A stretch of 64,000 nucleotides of DNA from contig NZ_JAFNME010000006.1 of the NCBI RefSeq assembly GCF_017368815.1, positions 1-64,000 of the forward strand. Reading direction: 5' to 3'. The stretch comes from Comamonas denitrificans. Lineage in GTDB: Bacteria; Pseudomonadota; Gammaproteobacteria; Burkholderiales; Burkholderiaceae_C. The translations under genes were made by a program, and so were the position numbers. The notes beneath the pieces were generated by a model. It made no database searches. It saw nothing but the letters and a program-made list of their open reading frames with translations, and was not told the origin of the DNA. Of this stretch, positions 25,916 to 34,873 are shown one piece after another; position 1 is the first letter of the stretch; every line of letters begins with the position of its first letter.

Positions 25916-26520
25916 GGCTGATCCGCCTGTGCTGTTTGTGCTGGGGTGGTTGTGGCGCTGGCGCTGGCGCTGGCGGTGTTTTCGGCCATGCCAGCGTCTT
26001 CGATCATTTCAGGGGCAAAGGCCGCTGGATGGCCTTGGCGCACAAACAAACCCAAGGCACGCAAGGCAATGGCCACCGAGCAAATGGGCAGCCACATCGA
26101 ATACCACCACTGCGGCACGCCAATGCCGGGCGAGGTTTCTTCATAGCGCCAGTCGTCCCAGACCAGGCGCACGCTGAGCACGGCCAGCACGGTAAAGAGC
26201 AGGGCCGTCATCAGCGCCCCCAGCCGGGCCAAACGGCGGCGGCGCTGGGCGCTGCCATTGCCGCTGAAAAATTCAATGCGAATGTGCTGGTCGCGCGCCA
26301 CGGCCGAGCTGCCGCCGACCATGGCCAGCACGATCATTAAAAAGATGGAGATTTCTTCGGTCCAGGCAAACGAGGTATCGGTGAAGTAGCGCAGCAGCAC
26401 ATTGGCAAAGGTGATCAAGGCCAGGGCGGCCATGATGAGCACGACCAACCAATCTTCTAAGGCCAAGGCTTTGGCCGTGGGCGGGGGGGCAGGATTGGCA
26501 GTGGGCGGGAAATCGGTCAT
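25912..26520 (-). CDS. dctQ: TRAP transporter small permease (DctQ)
   Basis: The 202-residue small membrane subunit has four membrane segments and the family motif FAWTEEISIFLMIVLAM. The C-terminal tail (about 175-202) is rich in Ala, Ser and Thr and looks disordered. It is the first gene of the operon, divergent from a LysR regulator gene 84 bp away that probably controls it. Confidence 0.9.
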   Translation of the reverse strand: MTDFPPTANPAPPPTAKALALEDWLVVLIMAALALITFANVLLRYFTDTSFAWTEEISIFLMIVLAMVGGSSAVARDQHIRIEFFSGNGSAQRRRRLARLGALMTALLFTVLAVLSVRLVWDDWRYEETSPGIGVPQWWYSMWLPICSVAIALRALGLFVRQGHPAAFAPEMIEDAGMAENTASASASATTTPAQTAQADQP

Positions 26521-26604
26521 AGCGGCGCATTATTGCGAACTTCACCCCTGACGAACTGCAAAGCCAGCACCCGCCAAACACGAAGGCAGCGCGATAATTG
26601 CACG

Positions 26605-27555
26605 ATGGAAACCAAATGGCTTGAAGATTTTGTCAGCTTGGCCGAGACGCGCAGCTTTAGCCGCTCCGCCCAGCTGCGTCACGTTACGCAACCGGCTTTC
26701 TCGCGCCGCATCCAGGCGCTGGAGGCCTGGGCCGGGGCCGATCTGGTCGATCGCAGCTCCTACCCCACACGCCTGACCCCGGCAGGCAAGACCATGTACG
26801 ACCAGGCGCTGGAGATGCTGCAAGCGCTGCAAAGCACGCGCTCGATGCTGCGGGCGCACGCCAGCTCGGATGCCAGCATGGTGGGCTTTGCCGTGCCGCA
26901 TACGCTGGCTTTTACCTTTTTTCCGCGCTGGGTGGCGCAGGTGCAGGCCAGCTTCGGGCCGTTCAAAAGCCGCCTGATTGCGCTGAACGTCCACGATGCG
27001 GTGATGCGCTTGGTGGAGGGCGGTTGTGATCTGCTCATCGTGTACCACCACAGCTCGCAACCGCTGGAGCTGGATGCTTCGCGCTACGAAATGGTCAATC
27101 TGGGGCAAGAACTGCTGGCCCCGTATTGCAAACCGGATAACCTGGGCCAGCCGCTGTTTCCACTGCCCGGTAGCAGTGAGCGCCCCTTGCCGTTTTTGGC
27201 CTATGGCCCCGGTGCTTACCTGGGCCGCTTGACGGAGCTGATTTTGAAAGAGGCCGGTGTGCCTGTGCACTTAGAGCGGGCCTATGAAACCGACATGGCC
27301 GAAGGCTTGAAAGCCATGGCGCTGGAGGGCTTGGGGGTGGCCTTTTTGCCCTTTAGCGCGGTGCGCGATGAGCTGCAAAATGGCCGCTTGGTGAATGCCG
27401 CCTTGCCTGGCGGCCCGCAATTTTCACTGCCGATGAATTTGCTGGGCTACCGCGAAAAACCCAATCCCAATCACAGCAACAAAGAAAACCGGGTTGTGCA
27501 CGCCCTGTGGCATTTCTTGCAAGAGCAGGCGGCAGGCTTGCCTTTGGCCGGATAA
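26605..27555 (+). CDS. LysR-family transcriptional regulator of the TRAP operon (inferred)
   Basis: The 316-residue protein has an N-terminal winged helix-turn-helix (1-60, DFVSLAETRSFSRSAQL) and a LysR substrate-binding domain (about 90-300). The start METKWLEDF fits the family; the frame is open 72 bp upstream from a TTG. It is divergent from dctQ, the usual arrangement for a LysR regulator and its target. The inducer is unknown, perhaps the transported solute. Confidence 0.88.
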   Translation: METKWLEDFVSLAETRSFSRSAQLRHVTQPAFSRRIQALEAWAGADLVDRSSYPTRLTPAGKTMYDQALEMLQALQSTRSMLRAHASSDASMVGFAVPHTLAFTFFPRWVAQVQASFGPFKSRLIALNVHDAVMRLVEGGCDLLIVYHHSSQPLELDASRYEMVNLGQELLAPYCKPDNLGQPLFPLPGSSERPLPFLAYGPGAYLGRLTELILKEAGVPVHLERAYETDMAEGLKAMALEGLGVAFLPFSAVRDELQNGRLVNAALPGGPQFSLPMNLLGYREKPNPNHSNKENRVVHALWHFLQEQAAGLPLAG

Positions 27556-27718
27556 ACAAAAAAAATGCAGGTTTAAGGGTTTTTCCGGAGGAAACCACCA
27601 ATAGTCGGGCGGCCTGCGTCCTTTACGATGGGGTGCTTATTCTTTTGCGTGCCATTTTTTGAATGCACAATTTGCACACGCTTTCGTATCACGCTGGCAA
27701 CAGCAAGGAGACCCCCCT

Positions 27719-28618
27719 ATGAAAAAACATTTGCTAGCACTGGCGGTAACCGCATTGGCCGCCACCAGCGCCATGGCCCAGGCGGGCGACACCCTGGCCA
27801 AAGTCAAATCTTCGGGTGCCATTACTTTGGGCGTGCGGGAATCGTCCGGCGCTTTGGGCTACACCCTGGGCGACGGCAAGTTTGTGGGTTTCCACACGGA
27901 AATGGCCGAAAACATTGCCCGCGATATGCAAAAAAATCTGGGCTTGGCCAAGCTGGACATTAAATACCAGCCAGTGACCTCGCAAAACCGCATTCCGCTG
28001 GTCACCAACGGTACTGTTGATTTGGAGTGCGGCTCCACCACCAACGACCTGAACCGCCAAAAAGAGGTGGATTTTGCCAACACCACCTATGTGGAGCAGG
28101 TGCGCATTGCAGTGCGCAAAGACTCCAACATCAAAGAGGTGGAAGACCTCAACGGCAAGACCGTGGCCACCACCACCGGCACCACTTCGGTGCAACTGCT
28201 GCGCCAAAGCAAGCGCGGCGGCAACATCGACTTTAAAAACATCTTGGGCAAAGACCATGCCGACAGCTTCTTGCTGCTGGAAACCGGCCGGGCCGATGCC
28301 TTTGTGATGGATGGCTCCATCTTGGCGGGCAACATCTCTAAATCCAAAAACGCCAAGGATTTCGTGATTGTGGGCGAGCCCCTGTCCACCGAACCCATCG
28401 CCTGCATGGTGCGCAAGAACGACCCAGCGTTCCTGAAAGCCGTGAACGACTCCATCGCCCGCCAAGCCAACGATGGCACCTTGGCCAAGCTGTGGGATAA
28501 GTGGTTCATCCAGCCGATCCCGCCTGCCAACGTGGCTGTGGGCCTGCCCCTGTCGGATGCCACCAAAAATGCCTGGGCCAACCCCAACAACAAGCCCAAG
28601 GAAGATTACAACAAGTAA
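27719..28618 (+). CDS. gltI: Glutamate/aspartate ABC transporter substrate-binding protein
   Basis: A periplasmic binding protein of 299 residues with a signal peptide ending near ATSAMAQA (residue 21). Family motifs include AITLGVRESSGALGYTLG, DLECGSTTNDLNRQKEVDF and the TTGTTSVQLLRQ segment, all typical of GltI. AAGGAG lies 8 bp before the ATG. It is the first gene of gltIJKL. A strong hairpin just after it likely lowers expression of the membrane genes relative to the receptor. Confidence 0.95.
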   Translation: MKKHLLALAVTALAATSAMAQAGDTLAKVKSSGAITLGVRESSGALGYTLGDGKFVGFHTEMAENIARDMQKNLGLAKLDIKYQPVTSQNRIPLVTNGTVDLECGSTTNDLNRQKEVDFANTTYVEQVRIAVRKDSNIKEVEDLNGKTVATTTGTTSVQLLRQSKRGGNIDFKNILGKDHADSFLLLETGRADAFVMDGSILAGNISKSKNAKDFVIVGEPLSTEPIACMVRKNDPAFLKAVNDSIARQANDGTLAKLWDKWFIQPIPPANVAVGLPLSDATKNAWANPNNKPKEDYNK

Positions 28619-28638
28619 TTACTGAGTTGGCCGATCAC

Positions 28639-28672
28639 GCCCCTGCCCGCTTTGCGCGGGCGGGGCGTTTTT
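28639..28672 (+). terminator. Intra-operon terminator/attenuator between gltI and gltJ
   Basis: A stem of GCCCC(T)GCCCGC (28639-28650) with GCGGGCGGGGC (28656-28666), one bulged T, a 5-nt loop and a following run of five T. It lies 20 bp after gltI and 50 bp before gltJ. Partial termination here would keep the binding protein more abundant than the permeases, a known pattern. Confidence 0.85.
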
Positions 28673-28723
28673 GTTGGTGTTTCATTGTTGGTGATCGCTC
28701 TGCTTTAAGAGGAGGTGCCCCCT

Positions 28724-29482
28724 ATGGCATGGGATTGGCAAGTGTTTTGTGAAGACACCCTGGACCGCAGCCCGGTGCCCGGATGTTTTGGTAAGAATGG
28801 TGACATCACTTACCTTGACTGGATGCTGTCTGCCTGGGGCTGGACGGTGTCGGTGTCGGTATTGGCCCTGCTGCTGGCGTTGGCCAGCGGCATGATTATT
28901 GGCGTGCTGCGCACCCTGCCTAATAACAAGTGGGCGGTGCGCTTTGGCAATGCGTGGGTGGAGTTTTTTCGCAATATTCCGCTGCTGGTGCAGATTTTTC
29001 TGTGGTACCACGTGATTCCGGCGATTTTCCCGGCGCTCAAATCGGTCTCCGGCTTTGTGTTGGTGGTGCTGGCCCTGGGGTTTTTCACCTCGGCGCGCAT
29101 TGCTGAGCAGGTGCGCTCAGGGATCGAGGCGCTGCCACGCGGCCAGCGCCATGCGGCCATGGCCATGGGTTTTACCACTTGGCAGGTGTACCGCTATGTG
29201 CTGCTGCCCAATGCGCTGCGCATCATCATTCCGCCGCTGACCAGCGAGACGATGAATATTTTCAAAAACTCTTCCGTGGCCTTTGCCGTCTCGGTGGCCG
29301 AGCTGACCATGTACGCCATGCAGGTGCAGGAAGAAACCGGGCGCGGGGTCGAGGTGTACCTGGCAGTGACGGGCCTGTACGTCATTTCGGCCTTTGCCAT
29401 CAACCGCATCATGGCCTGGATTGAAAAACGCTCGCGGGTGCCAGGTCTGAGTGCGCCGAGCATGGCAGGTGGGGGGCATTGA
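28724..29482 (+). CDS. gltJ: Glutamate/aspartate ABC transporter permease GltJ
   Basis: The 252-residue inner-membrane permease has about five membrane segments and the permease signature EALPRGQRHAAMAMGFTTWQ, which contacts the ATPase. The ATG at 28724 follows GGAGGT by 7 bp; a GTG just upstream lies inside that Shine-Dalgarno and is not used. It is followed by gltK after 2 bp. Confidence 0.94.
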   Translation: MAWDWQVFCEDTLDRSPVPGCFGKNGDITYLDWMLSAWGWTVSVSVLALLLALASGMIIGVLRTLPNNKWAVRFGNAWVEFFRNIPLLVQIFLWYHVIPAIFPALKSVSGFVLVVLALGFFTSARIAEQVRSGIEALPRGQRHAAMAMGFTTWQVYRYVLLPNALRIIIPPLTSETMNIFKNSSVAFAVSVAELTMYAMQVQEETGRGVEVYLAVTGLYVISAFAINRIMAWIEKRSRVPGLSAPSMAGGGH

Positions 29483-29484
29483 GC

Positions 29485-30156
29485 ATGAATCTTTCTCTCG
29501 ATTGGTCGTTTTACAACTGGGACTTGATCAGCAACTTTGTCCTTAAAGGGCTGGCTTTTAGCCTGATGCTGACAGTGATTGCCACCGTGGGCGGGGTGTT
29601 TTTTGGCACGCTGCTGGCGCTGATGCGCTTGTCCGGGAAAAAGTGGCTGGATGTGCCCGCCACCATCTACGTAAACGGTATGCGCTCCATTCCGCTGGTG
29701 ATGGTGATTTTGTGGTTCTTTCTGCTGGTGCCCATGCTCATTGGCCGCCCGATTGGCGCAGAGATTTCGGCCATCATCACCTTCACGGCCTTTGAGGCGG
29801 CGTACTTCTCGGAAATCATGCGGGCGGGCATCCAGTCCGTGCCCCGTGGCCAGGTATTTGCCGGGCAGGCGCTGGGCATGAGCTACGGGCAGAACATGCG
29901 CTTGGTGGTGCTGCCGCAAGCGTTTCGCAACATGCTGCCGGTGCTGCTGACGCAAACCATCATCCTGTTCCAGGACACCTCGCTGGTGTACGCCATTGGC
30001 GCTTACGACATGCTCAAGGGCTTTGAAGTGGCGGGCAAAAACTATGGCCGCCCGGTCGAGGCTTATATCGCTGCGGCGGTACTTTATTTTGTGATTTGCT
30101 TTGGCCTGTCGTGGATTGTCAAACGCATCCACAAGAAGATTGCCATCATCCGCTAA
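29485..30156 (+). CDS. gltK: Glutamate/aspartate ABC transporter permease GltK
   Basis: The 223-residue second permease has five membrane segments and the ATPase-contact loop SVPRGQVFAGQALGMSYGQ. I chose ATG 29485 (MNLSLDW); a TTG two codons earlier would overlap the gltJ stop. The TAA stop codon (30154-30156) is also the left target duplication of the second MITE copy, so the coding sequence remains complete. Confidence 0.93.
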   Translation: MNLSLDWSFYNWDLISNFVLKGLAFSLMLTVIATVGGVFFGTLLALMRLSGKKWLDVPATIYVNGMRSIPLVMVILWFFLLVPMLIGRPIGAEISAIITFTAFEAAYFSEIMRAGIQSVPRGQVFAGQALGMSYGQNMRLVVLPQAFRNMLPVLLTQTIILFQDTSLVYAIGAYDMLKGFEVAGKNYGRPVEAYIAAAVLYFVICFGLSWIVKRIHKKIAIIR

Positions 30157-30316
30157 GAACGTGTTCATGATCTCGAATGAAGGTGTGGGGGCTGCGGTTC
30201 GGGATGGGTTGCGAGGCGCAAACCACAGCAATAGCTTGGCTATTGCGAGGATTTGCAACGACGCAGACCGCCCGAAGCCGCGCCCGCACACCCATGAGGA
30301 GATCGTGAACACGTTC
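30157..30316. mobile_element. 160-bp MITE, copy B (inverted relative to copy A)
   Basis: It differs from copy A at three of 160 positions when reversed. The same 18-bp terminal repeats are flanked by TAA (30154-30156 and 30317-30319). It sits between gltK and gltL, and the left TAA is the gltK stop codon. Both strands carry fortuitous open frames across it, which I do not regard as genes. Confidence 0.88.
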
Positions 30317-30358
30317 TAAGCCCGGCGCATGCACAGCGCAACAGCGAAAGGAATTTTT

Positions 30359-31096
30359 ATGATTGAAATGAAAAACGTCTCCAAGTGGTACGGCAGCTTT
30401 CAGGTGCTGAACGAGTGCTCGACCAACATCGAAAAAGGCGAAGTGGTCGTGGTCTGCGGGCCGTCTGGCTCGGGCAAATCGACCTTGATCAAAACCATCA
30501 ACGCGCTGGAGCCCATCCAGCAGGGCGAAATCTGGGTGAATGGCGTGGGCGTACACGACCCCAAAACCAACCTGCCCAAGCTGCGCAGCCAGGTGGGCAT
30601 GGTGTTTCAGCACTTTGAGCTGTTTCCGCACCTGACGGTGACCGAGAACCTGACCATCGCCCAAATGAAGGTGCTGGGCCGCAACGACACCGATGCCAAG
30701 GCCCACGGCCTGAAATACCTTGAGCGCGTGGGCCTGCTGGCGCACCGGGACAAATTCCCCGGCCAGCTCTCGGGCGGTCAGCAGCAGCGCGTGGCGATTG
30801 CCCGGGCGCTGTCCATGGACCCCATCGTCATGCTGTTCGATGAGCCCACCAGCGCCCTCGACCCCGAAATGGTGGGCGAAGTGCTGGATGTGATGGTCAG
30901 CCTGGCCCATGAGGGCATGACCATGATGTGCGTGACCCACGAAATGGGCTTTGCCAAAAAAGTGGCCAGCCGCGTCATCTTTATGGACGTGGGCGGCAAG
31001 ATGCTGGAGGACTGCTCGAAAGACGACTTCTTCGGCCACCCCGAGGCCCGCCAGCCGCGCACCAAGGATTTCTTAAGCAAAATCTTGCAGCATTGA
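30359..31096 (+). CDS. gltL: Glutamate/aspartate ABC transporter ATPase GltL
   Basis: The 245-residue polar amino acid ABC ATPase has Walker [10 protein letters not shown], the signature [15 protein letters not shown], Walker [20 protein letters not shown] and the switch histidine in CVTHEMGFA. The ATG at 30359 follows AAAGGAA. A MITE separates it from gltK by about 200 bp, so its transcription depends on read-through of the element or on a promoter near its right end. Confidence 0.95.
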   Translation: MIEMKNVSKWYGSFQVLNECSTNIEKGEVVVVCGPSGSGKSTLIKTINALEPIQQGEIWVNGVGVHDPKTNLPKLRSQVGMVFQHFELFPHLTVTENLTIAQMKVLGRNDTDAKAHGLKYLERVGLLAHRDKFPGQLSGGQQQRVAIARALSMDPIVMLFDEPTSALDPEMVGEVLDVMVSLAHEGMTMMCVTHEMGFAKKVASRVIFMDVGGKMLEDCSKDDFFGHPEARQPRTKDFLSKILQH

Positions 31097-31122
31097 TTGC
31101 AGCGTGGCTGCTTTTGCTCCTT

Positions 31123-31213
31123 AAAAGAGAGCTGTTTGCGCTTTATCTATATAATTTTTATGGCTTAAAGCCTTATAAATCCATATAAATAAGCGCTTAC
31201 AGCTCTCTTTTTT
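31123..31213. terminator. Long inverted repeat/bidirectional terminator (dispersed-repeat family)
   Basis: AAAAGAGAGCTGTTTGCGCTTTAT (31123-31146, split here as AAAAGAGAGCTG then TTTGCGCTTTAT) pairs with the segment at 31189-31211 with only small mismatches. An inner stem TGGCTTAAAGCC lies between them. T-runs flank it on both strands. It separates gltL (plus) from the lytic transglycosylase gene (minus) and carries the AAGCGCTTACAGCT repeat signature. Confidence 0.7.
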
Positions 31214-31220
31214 ATATTAT

Positions 31221-31850
31221 TTATATTTGCTCTTGCGCTTGAAACACCCACTGGCGCTGCGCAGCAAACACGGCATTGGGGTATTGCGGCTTGCCCCGGC
31301 TGCCGTTGTAGCGGCCCAAGGCCAAGTACATATTGCCTTTTTCGCGCTCCAGGTAGTGGCGCAGGATGACGCAGCCAAAGCGCAGATTGGTCTGCATGTG
31401 AAACAGCTTGCCGGGGTCGCCGTCGCCAATCACCCGCGTCCAAAACGGCATGATCTGCATATAACCCCGTGCCCCGGCGTGGGAGATGACGAATTTGCGA
31501 AAGCCGCTTTCCACCTGAATCAGCCCCAGCACCAGCGACACTTCCAGCCCGGCGCGGGTGGCCTCATACCACAGGGTTTGTAAAAAATCGCGGCGCACCT
31601 CCCAGTCGGGCATGCGCTTGCGCAGCTTGTCGCTGGTGGCGGTCAGCCAGCGCAGATACTGCAGGCGCGAATCGGTCGAGGCAAAAATCGGCTCTGGGGG
31701 CGAGAGCTCATTCACCGCCGCTTGCAGTGCCGAGCGCACCGAGTCGATCAGCGGCTCTTCAATCTGTGCCCCGGCCTGGGCCGGCAGCTGGGCCAAAGCC
31801 GCCCAGGCACCGGCCCCGAGCAAACAATGGCGGCGCGTGAGCAGGCCCAT
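31221..31850 (-). CDS. Lytic transglycosylase (SLT domain) with Tat-like signal
   Basis: A peptidoglycan-cleaving enzyme of 209 residues. The SLT fold covers about residues 95-200, with the catalytic Glu in LIQVESGFRKF and the family motifs ARGYMQIMPFW and ALGRYNGSRG. The N-terminus carries TRRHCLLGAGAWAALAQ, a twin-arginine pattern, so Tat export is plausible. The start MGLLTRR lies 4 bp after the proS stop codon, so it is probably co-transcribed with proS. Confidence 0.87.
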   Translation of the reverse strand: MGLLTRRHCLLGAGAWAALAQLPAQAGAQIEEPLIDSVRSALQAAVNELSPPEPIFASTDSRLQYLRWLTATSDKLRKRMPDWEVRRDFLQTLWYEATRAGLEVSLVLGLIQVESGFRKFVISHAGARGYMQIMPFWTRVIGDGDPGKLFHMQTNLRFGCVILRHYLEREKGNMYLALGRYNGSRGKPQYPNAVFAAQRQWVFQAQEQI

Positions 31851-31854
31851 GGCG

Positions 31855-33597
31855 TTACAGCCCCAGCCGGGTTTTGAGTTGTGCCACCACGTCGGCCAGC
31901 GGCACGGGGGTGGCGGCGGCATCGCGCCGGTGTTGGTATTCGACCAGGCCCTCTTTCAGGCCTCGGTCGCCCAACACCACGCGGTGGGGTACGCCAATCA
32001 GCTCCCAATCGGCAAACATGGCCCCTGGGCGCTCGCCCCGGTCATCCAAAATGACATCCACGCCCAGCGCCAGCAGGTCGGCATAGAGTTTTTCGGCAGC
32101 TTGTTTGACCAATTCGCTGCGGTCCATGCCAATGGGGCAAAGCACCACGGTGAACGGCGCAATCGCATCGGGCCAGATGATGCCGCGCTCATCATGGTTT
32201 TGCTCGATGGCTGCGGCCGGCAGGCGCGTAATGCCAATACCGTAGCAACCCATTTCAAAATGCGTGGGTTTGCCGTTGTCTGCCAAGAAGGTGGCGTTCA
32301 TGGCCTCGGAATATTTGGTGCCCAGGTAGAACACATGGCCAATTTCAATGCCGCGCTCAATGGCCAGCGGGCCTTGGCCGTCGGGCGAGGGGTCGCCAGC
32401 CACCACGTTGCGCAGGTCGGCCACCAGCGCGGGCTCGGGCAGGTCACGGCCAAAGTTCACGCCCCGGATGTGAAAGTCTTTTTCATTGGCACCGCAAATC
32501 CAGTCGGCCATCACAGCCACTTCCCGATCGACCACCAGTTTCACGGGTTTTTGCAAGTTCAGCGGCCCCAAATAGCCCGGCTCGCACCCGAAATGGTCTT
32601 GGATCTCTGCCAGGCTGGCAAAACGGAAGTTGGCCAAGCCATCGACTTTATTGACCTTGACCTCATTCATATCGTGGTCGCCACGCAGCAGCAGCAGCCA
32701 GACTTGGGTTTTAACAATTTCGCCTGCTTCATTGACCTCGTCCGTCGCCAGCACCAGAGATTTGATGGTGCGGGCCAGCGGCAAGCCCAGCTGATCGGCC
32801 ACGGCCTGGCAGGTGCTGTTGCCGGGAGTGGCGATTTTTTCCAGCGCCTCGCTGGCCGCTGGGCGGGGGCCGGCGGGGGCCAAGCTCTCGGCTTTTTCGA
32901 TGTTGGCGGCGTAATCGCTGTTCGGGCAGTACACGATGGCATCTTCACCGGTGGCAGCAATCACCTGAAACTCTTCGCTCAAGTCCCCGCCAATGGCACC
33001 ACTGTCGGCCCGCACGGCACGGTATTGCAGGCCAAAACGGTCAAAAATGCGCTGGTAAGCATCGCGCATGGTTTGGTAGCTGGCTTGGGCGCTGTCGCGG
33101 TCTTTGTCGAAGGAGTAGGCATCCTTCATGGTGAATTCGCGCCCGCGCATCAGGCCAAACCGGGGGCGGCGCTCGTCGCGGAATTTGGTTTGAATTTGGT
33201 ACAGATTCTTGGGCAGCTGCTTGTAGCTTTTGAACTCTTGGCGGGCGATGTCGGTGACCACTTCTTCGCTGGTCGGTTGAATCACAAAATCGCGCCCGTG
33301 GCGATCCTGAAAGCGCAGCAGCTCAGGCCCCATTTTGTTAAAGCGCCCCGTCTCTTGCCATGCCTCTGCCGGCTGCACTACGGGCATGGTCACTTCAATT
33401 GCTCCGGCGCGATTCATCTCCTCGCGCACGATGGCTTCGACTTTGCGGATCACGCGCAGGCCCATGGGCATGTAGCTGTACACGCCAGCACCGAGCTTTT
33501 TAATCATCCCCGCACGGGTCATGAGTTGGTGGCTGACGATCTCAGCGTCGGCAGGCGCTTCCTTCAGGGTCGAGATTAAAAAATGCGAAGCTTTCAT
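31855..33597 (-). CDS. proS: Prolyl-tRNA synthetase
   Basis: A class II synthetase of 580 residues, the bacterial form with an inserted editing domain. Motif 2 appears in [19 protein letters not shown] and motif 3 in [10 protein letters not shown]. The editing insertion spans about 225-405 ([11 protein letters not shown] onward). The start [15 protein letters not shown] at 33597 is standard; the frame is open far upstream only because it is antisense to rppH. It is divergent from rppH across about 110 bp. Confidence 0.97.
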   Translation of the reverse strand: MKASHFLISTLKEAPADAEIVSHQLMTRAGMIKKLGAGVYSYMPMGLRVIRKVEAIVREEMNRAGAIEVTMPVVQPAEAWQETGRFNKMGPELLRFQDRHGRDFVIQPTSEEVVTDIARQEFKSYKQLPKNLYQIQTKFRDERRPRFGLMRGREFTMKDAYSFDKDRDSAQASYQTMRDAYQRIFDRFGLQYRAVRADSGAIGGDLSEEFQVIAATGEDAIVYCPNSDYAANIEKAESLAPAGPRPAASEALEKIATPGNSTCQAVADQLGLPLARTIKSLVLATDEVNEAGEIVKTQVWLLLLRGDHDMNEVKVNKVDGLANFRFASLAEIQDHFGCEPGYLGPLNLQKPVKLVVDREVAVMADWICGANEKDFHIRGVNFGRDLPEPALVADLRNVVAGDPSPDGQGPLAIERGIEIGHVFYLGTKYSEAMNATFLADNGKPTHFEMGCYGIGITRLPAAAIEQNHDERGIIWPDAIAPFTVVLCPIGMDRSELVKQAAEKLYADLLALGVDVILDDRGERPGAMFADWELIGVPHRVVLGDRGLKEGLVEYQHRRDAAATPVPLADVVAQLKTRLGL

Positions 33598-33708
33598 AGC
33601 AATGAGGCCGGTAGTAAGAGCGTGGTAGTGCAGGAAATGGGCATGGCCCGCTTGCCGAGAGCAAGGGGCCATGCATAATGAACCCAAGTTAAAAATTGGG
33701 GTTTGATT

Positions 33709-34389
33709 ATGCTTGACCGGGACGGATTTCGCCCAAACGTCGGCATCATCTTGCTCAACCAGAAGAACCAGGTGTTCTGGGGCAAACGCATACGCACACA
33801 CAGTTGGCAGTTTCCGCAAGGTGGCATTGATCGGGGTGAATCGCCCGAGCAGGCCATGTTCCGAGAACTGCACGAGGAAGTCGGGCTCCAGCCTGAACAT
33901 GTGCGCATCGTGGCCCGCACCCGCGACTGGTTGCGCTACGAGGTGCCAGACCGATTTATACGCCGCGAAGCACGCGGCCATTACCGAGGGCAAAAGCAAA
34001 TTTGGTTCTTGCTGCAGCTTACGGGCTACGACTGGAATCTGAACTTGCGGGCCACCGACCACCCCGAGTTTGATGCTTGGCGTTGGAACGATTACTGGGT
34101 GCCGCTGGAAGTGGTCGTGGAATTTAAACGCGGTGTGTACGAGATGGCGCTGACCGAGTTGGCCCGCTTCTTACCGCGCGGCGAGCAGCCGCGCAACCGC
34201 TACCTGCGCGGCGGTATGCGCAATCGCGAAGGCGAGCGCGAAGGTGAACGGCGTGAGCTGCGCGGCCCAGATGCTGGTCTTGAGCCGACCCGCAGCGCTT
34301 TGCGCACCCCCTGGGCCCCCGGCAACCTGCCCATGGCTTTACCCCCCGGGGCCAGCTTTGATCCTGAGCCGCCCTCCGGCACTATCTAA
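33709..34389 (+). CDS. rppH: RNA pyrophosphohydrolase RppH
   Basis: A NUDIX enzyme that removes pyrophosphate from mRNA 5' ends and starts decay. It has 226 residues. The N-terminus [18 protein letters not shown] and the Nudix box ([13 protein letters not shown] followed by [10 protein letters not shown]) match RppH. The C-terminal 60 residues (rich in Arg, Glu, Pro and Gly) are an extension beyond the roughly 160-residue catalytic core, as in other Burkholderiales. A terminator follows. Confidence 0.95.
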   Translation: MLDRDGFRPNVGIILLNQKNQVFWGKRIRTHSWQFPQGGIDRGESPEQAMFRELHEEVGLQPEHVRIVARTRDWLRYEVPDRFIRREARGHYRGQKQIWFLLQLTGYDWNLNLRATDHPEFDAWRWNDYWVPLEVVVEFKRGVYEMALTELARFLPRGEQPRNRYLRGGMRNREGEREGERRELRGPDAGLEPTRSALRTPWAPGNLPMALPPGASFDPEPPSGTI

Positions 34390-34405
34390 AATTTCAGATG
34401 CACGT

Positions 34406-34428
34406 AATGGCCCTGCGGGGCCATTTTT
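34406..34428 (+). terminator. Terminator after rppH
   Basis: An 8-bp stem AATGGCCC with GGGCCATT, a TGCG loop and following T residues, 17 bp after the stop codon. Confidence 0.85.
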
Positions 34429-34444
34429 GCGCCTGAATCAAAAT

Positions 34445-34462
34445 AAAGAACGATCGTTCTTT
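34445..34462. promoter_or_regulatory. 18-bp perfect palindrome upstream of the ACBP gene
   Basis: AAAGAACGATCGTTCTTT ends 60 bp before the ATG of the acyl-CoA-binding protein gene. TACACT (34470-34475) downstream could be a -10 box, so the palindrome would overlap the -35 region. Sites with a GAACG-CGTTC core are typical of TetR-family regulators of fatty-acid genes in proteobacteria, from memory. The regulator is not identified. Confidence 0.5.
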
Positions 34463-34522
34463 TAATTCGACTACACTGCAACTTTCCTGTCGTTTTTACA
34501 AATTTTGTTTTGGAGACCCGCC

Positions 34523-34777
34523 ATGTCCGATTTGCACGCTGCCTTTGAAGATGCCGTAAAAAACTCCACCAGCCTGAGCGAGCGCCCTGACAACGCCACG
34601 CTGCTGAAAATTTACGCCTTGTACAAGCAAGCGACCGAGGGGGATAACGAAGCCAAAAAACCCAGCTTCACCGATATGGTGGGCCGCGCCAAGTGGGATG
34701 CTTGGGAAAAGCTCAAAGGACAAAGCCTGGACGAAGCCAAGCAAGGCTATATCGACCTGATTACCTCGCTGCGCTAA
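34523..34777 (+). CDS. Acyl-CoA-binding protein
   Basis: An 84-residue ACBP-fold protein that binds long-chain acyl-CoA esters. Family landmarks are DLHAAFEDAVKNS, LLKIYALYKQATEGDN and MVGRAKWDAWEKLKGQS, with the conserved Tyr, Lys and Trp residues. The start MSDLHAAF follows GGAG. Monocistronic: a palindrome lies upstream and a terminator follows. Confidence 0.95.
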   Translation: MSDLHAAFEDAVKNSTSLSERPDNATLLKIYALYKQATEGDNEAKKPSFTDMVGRAKWDAWEKLKGQSLDEAKQGYIDLITSLR

Positions 34778-34797
34778 AAACAGCGCATGCTGGACAC

Positions 34798-34822
34798 AAC
34801 GGCCGGAATGGCCGTTTTTTTA
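34798..34822 (+). terminator. Terminator after the ACBP gene
   Basis: A 7-bp stem AACGGCC with GGCCGTT, a GGAAT loop and a run of five T. Confidence 0.9.
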
Positions 34823-34873
34823 TGCGCCGAGCGCGGCATTCCCTGACTACACTTGACAGATCAGGGAGTGGCT

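Noticed and set aside
27556-27718. A possible sigma-54 site or terminator between the LysR gene and gltI.
   Set aside because: The TGCACAATTTGCA pattern lacks the GG of a -24 box, and the GGTTTTTCC/GGAAACC hairpin has no T-run.
30101-30319. A small open frame covering MITE copy B, with a nearly identical peptide in copy A.
   Set aside because: The frame is fixed by the element sequence, both strands are open, and no transposase feature exists.
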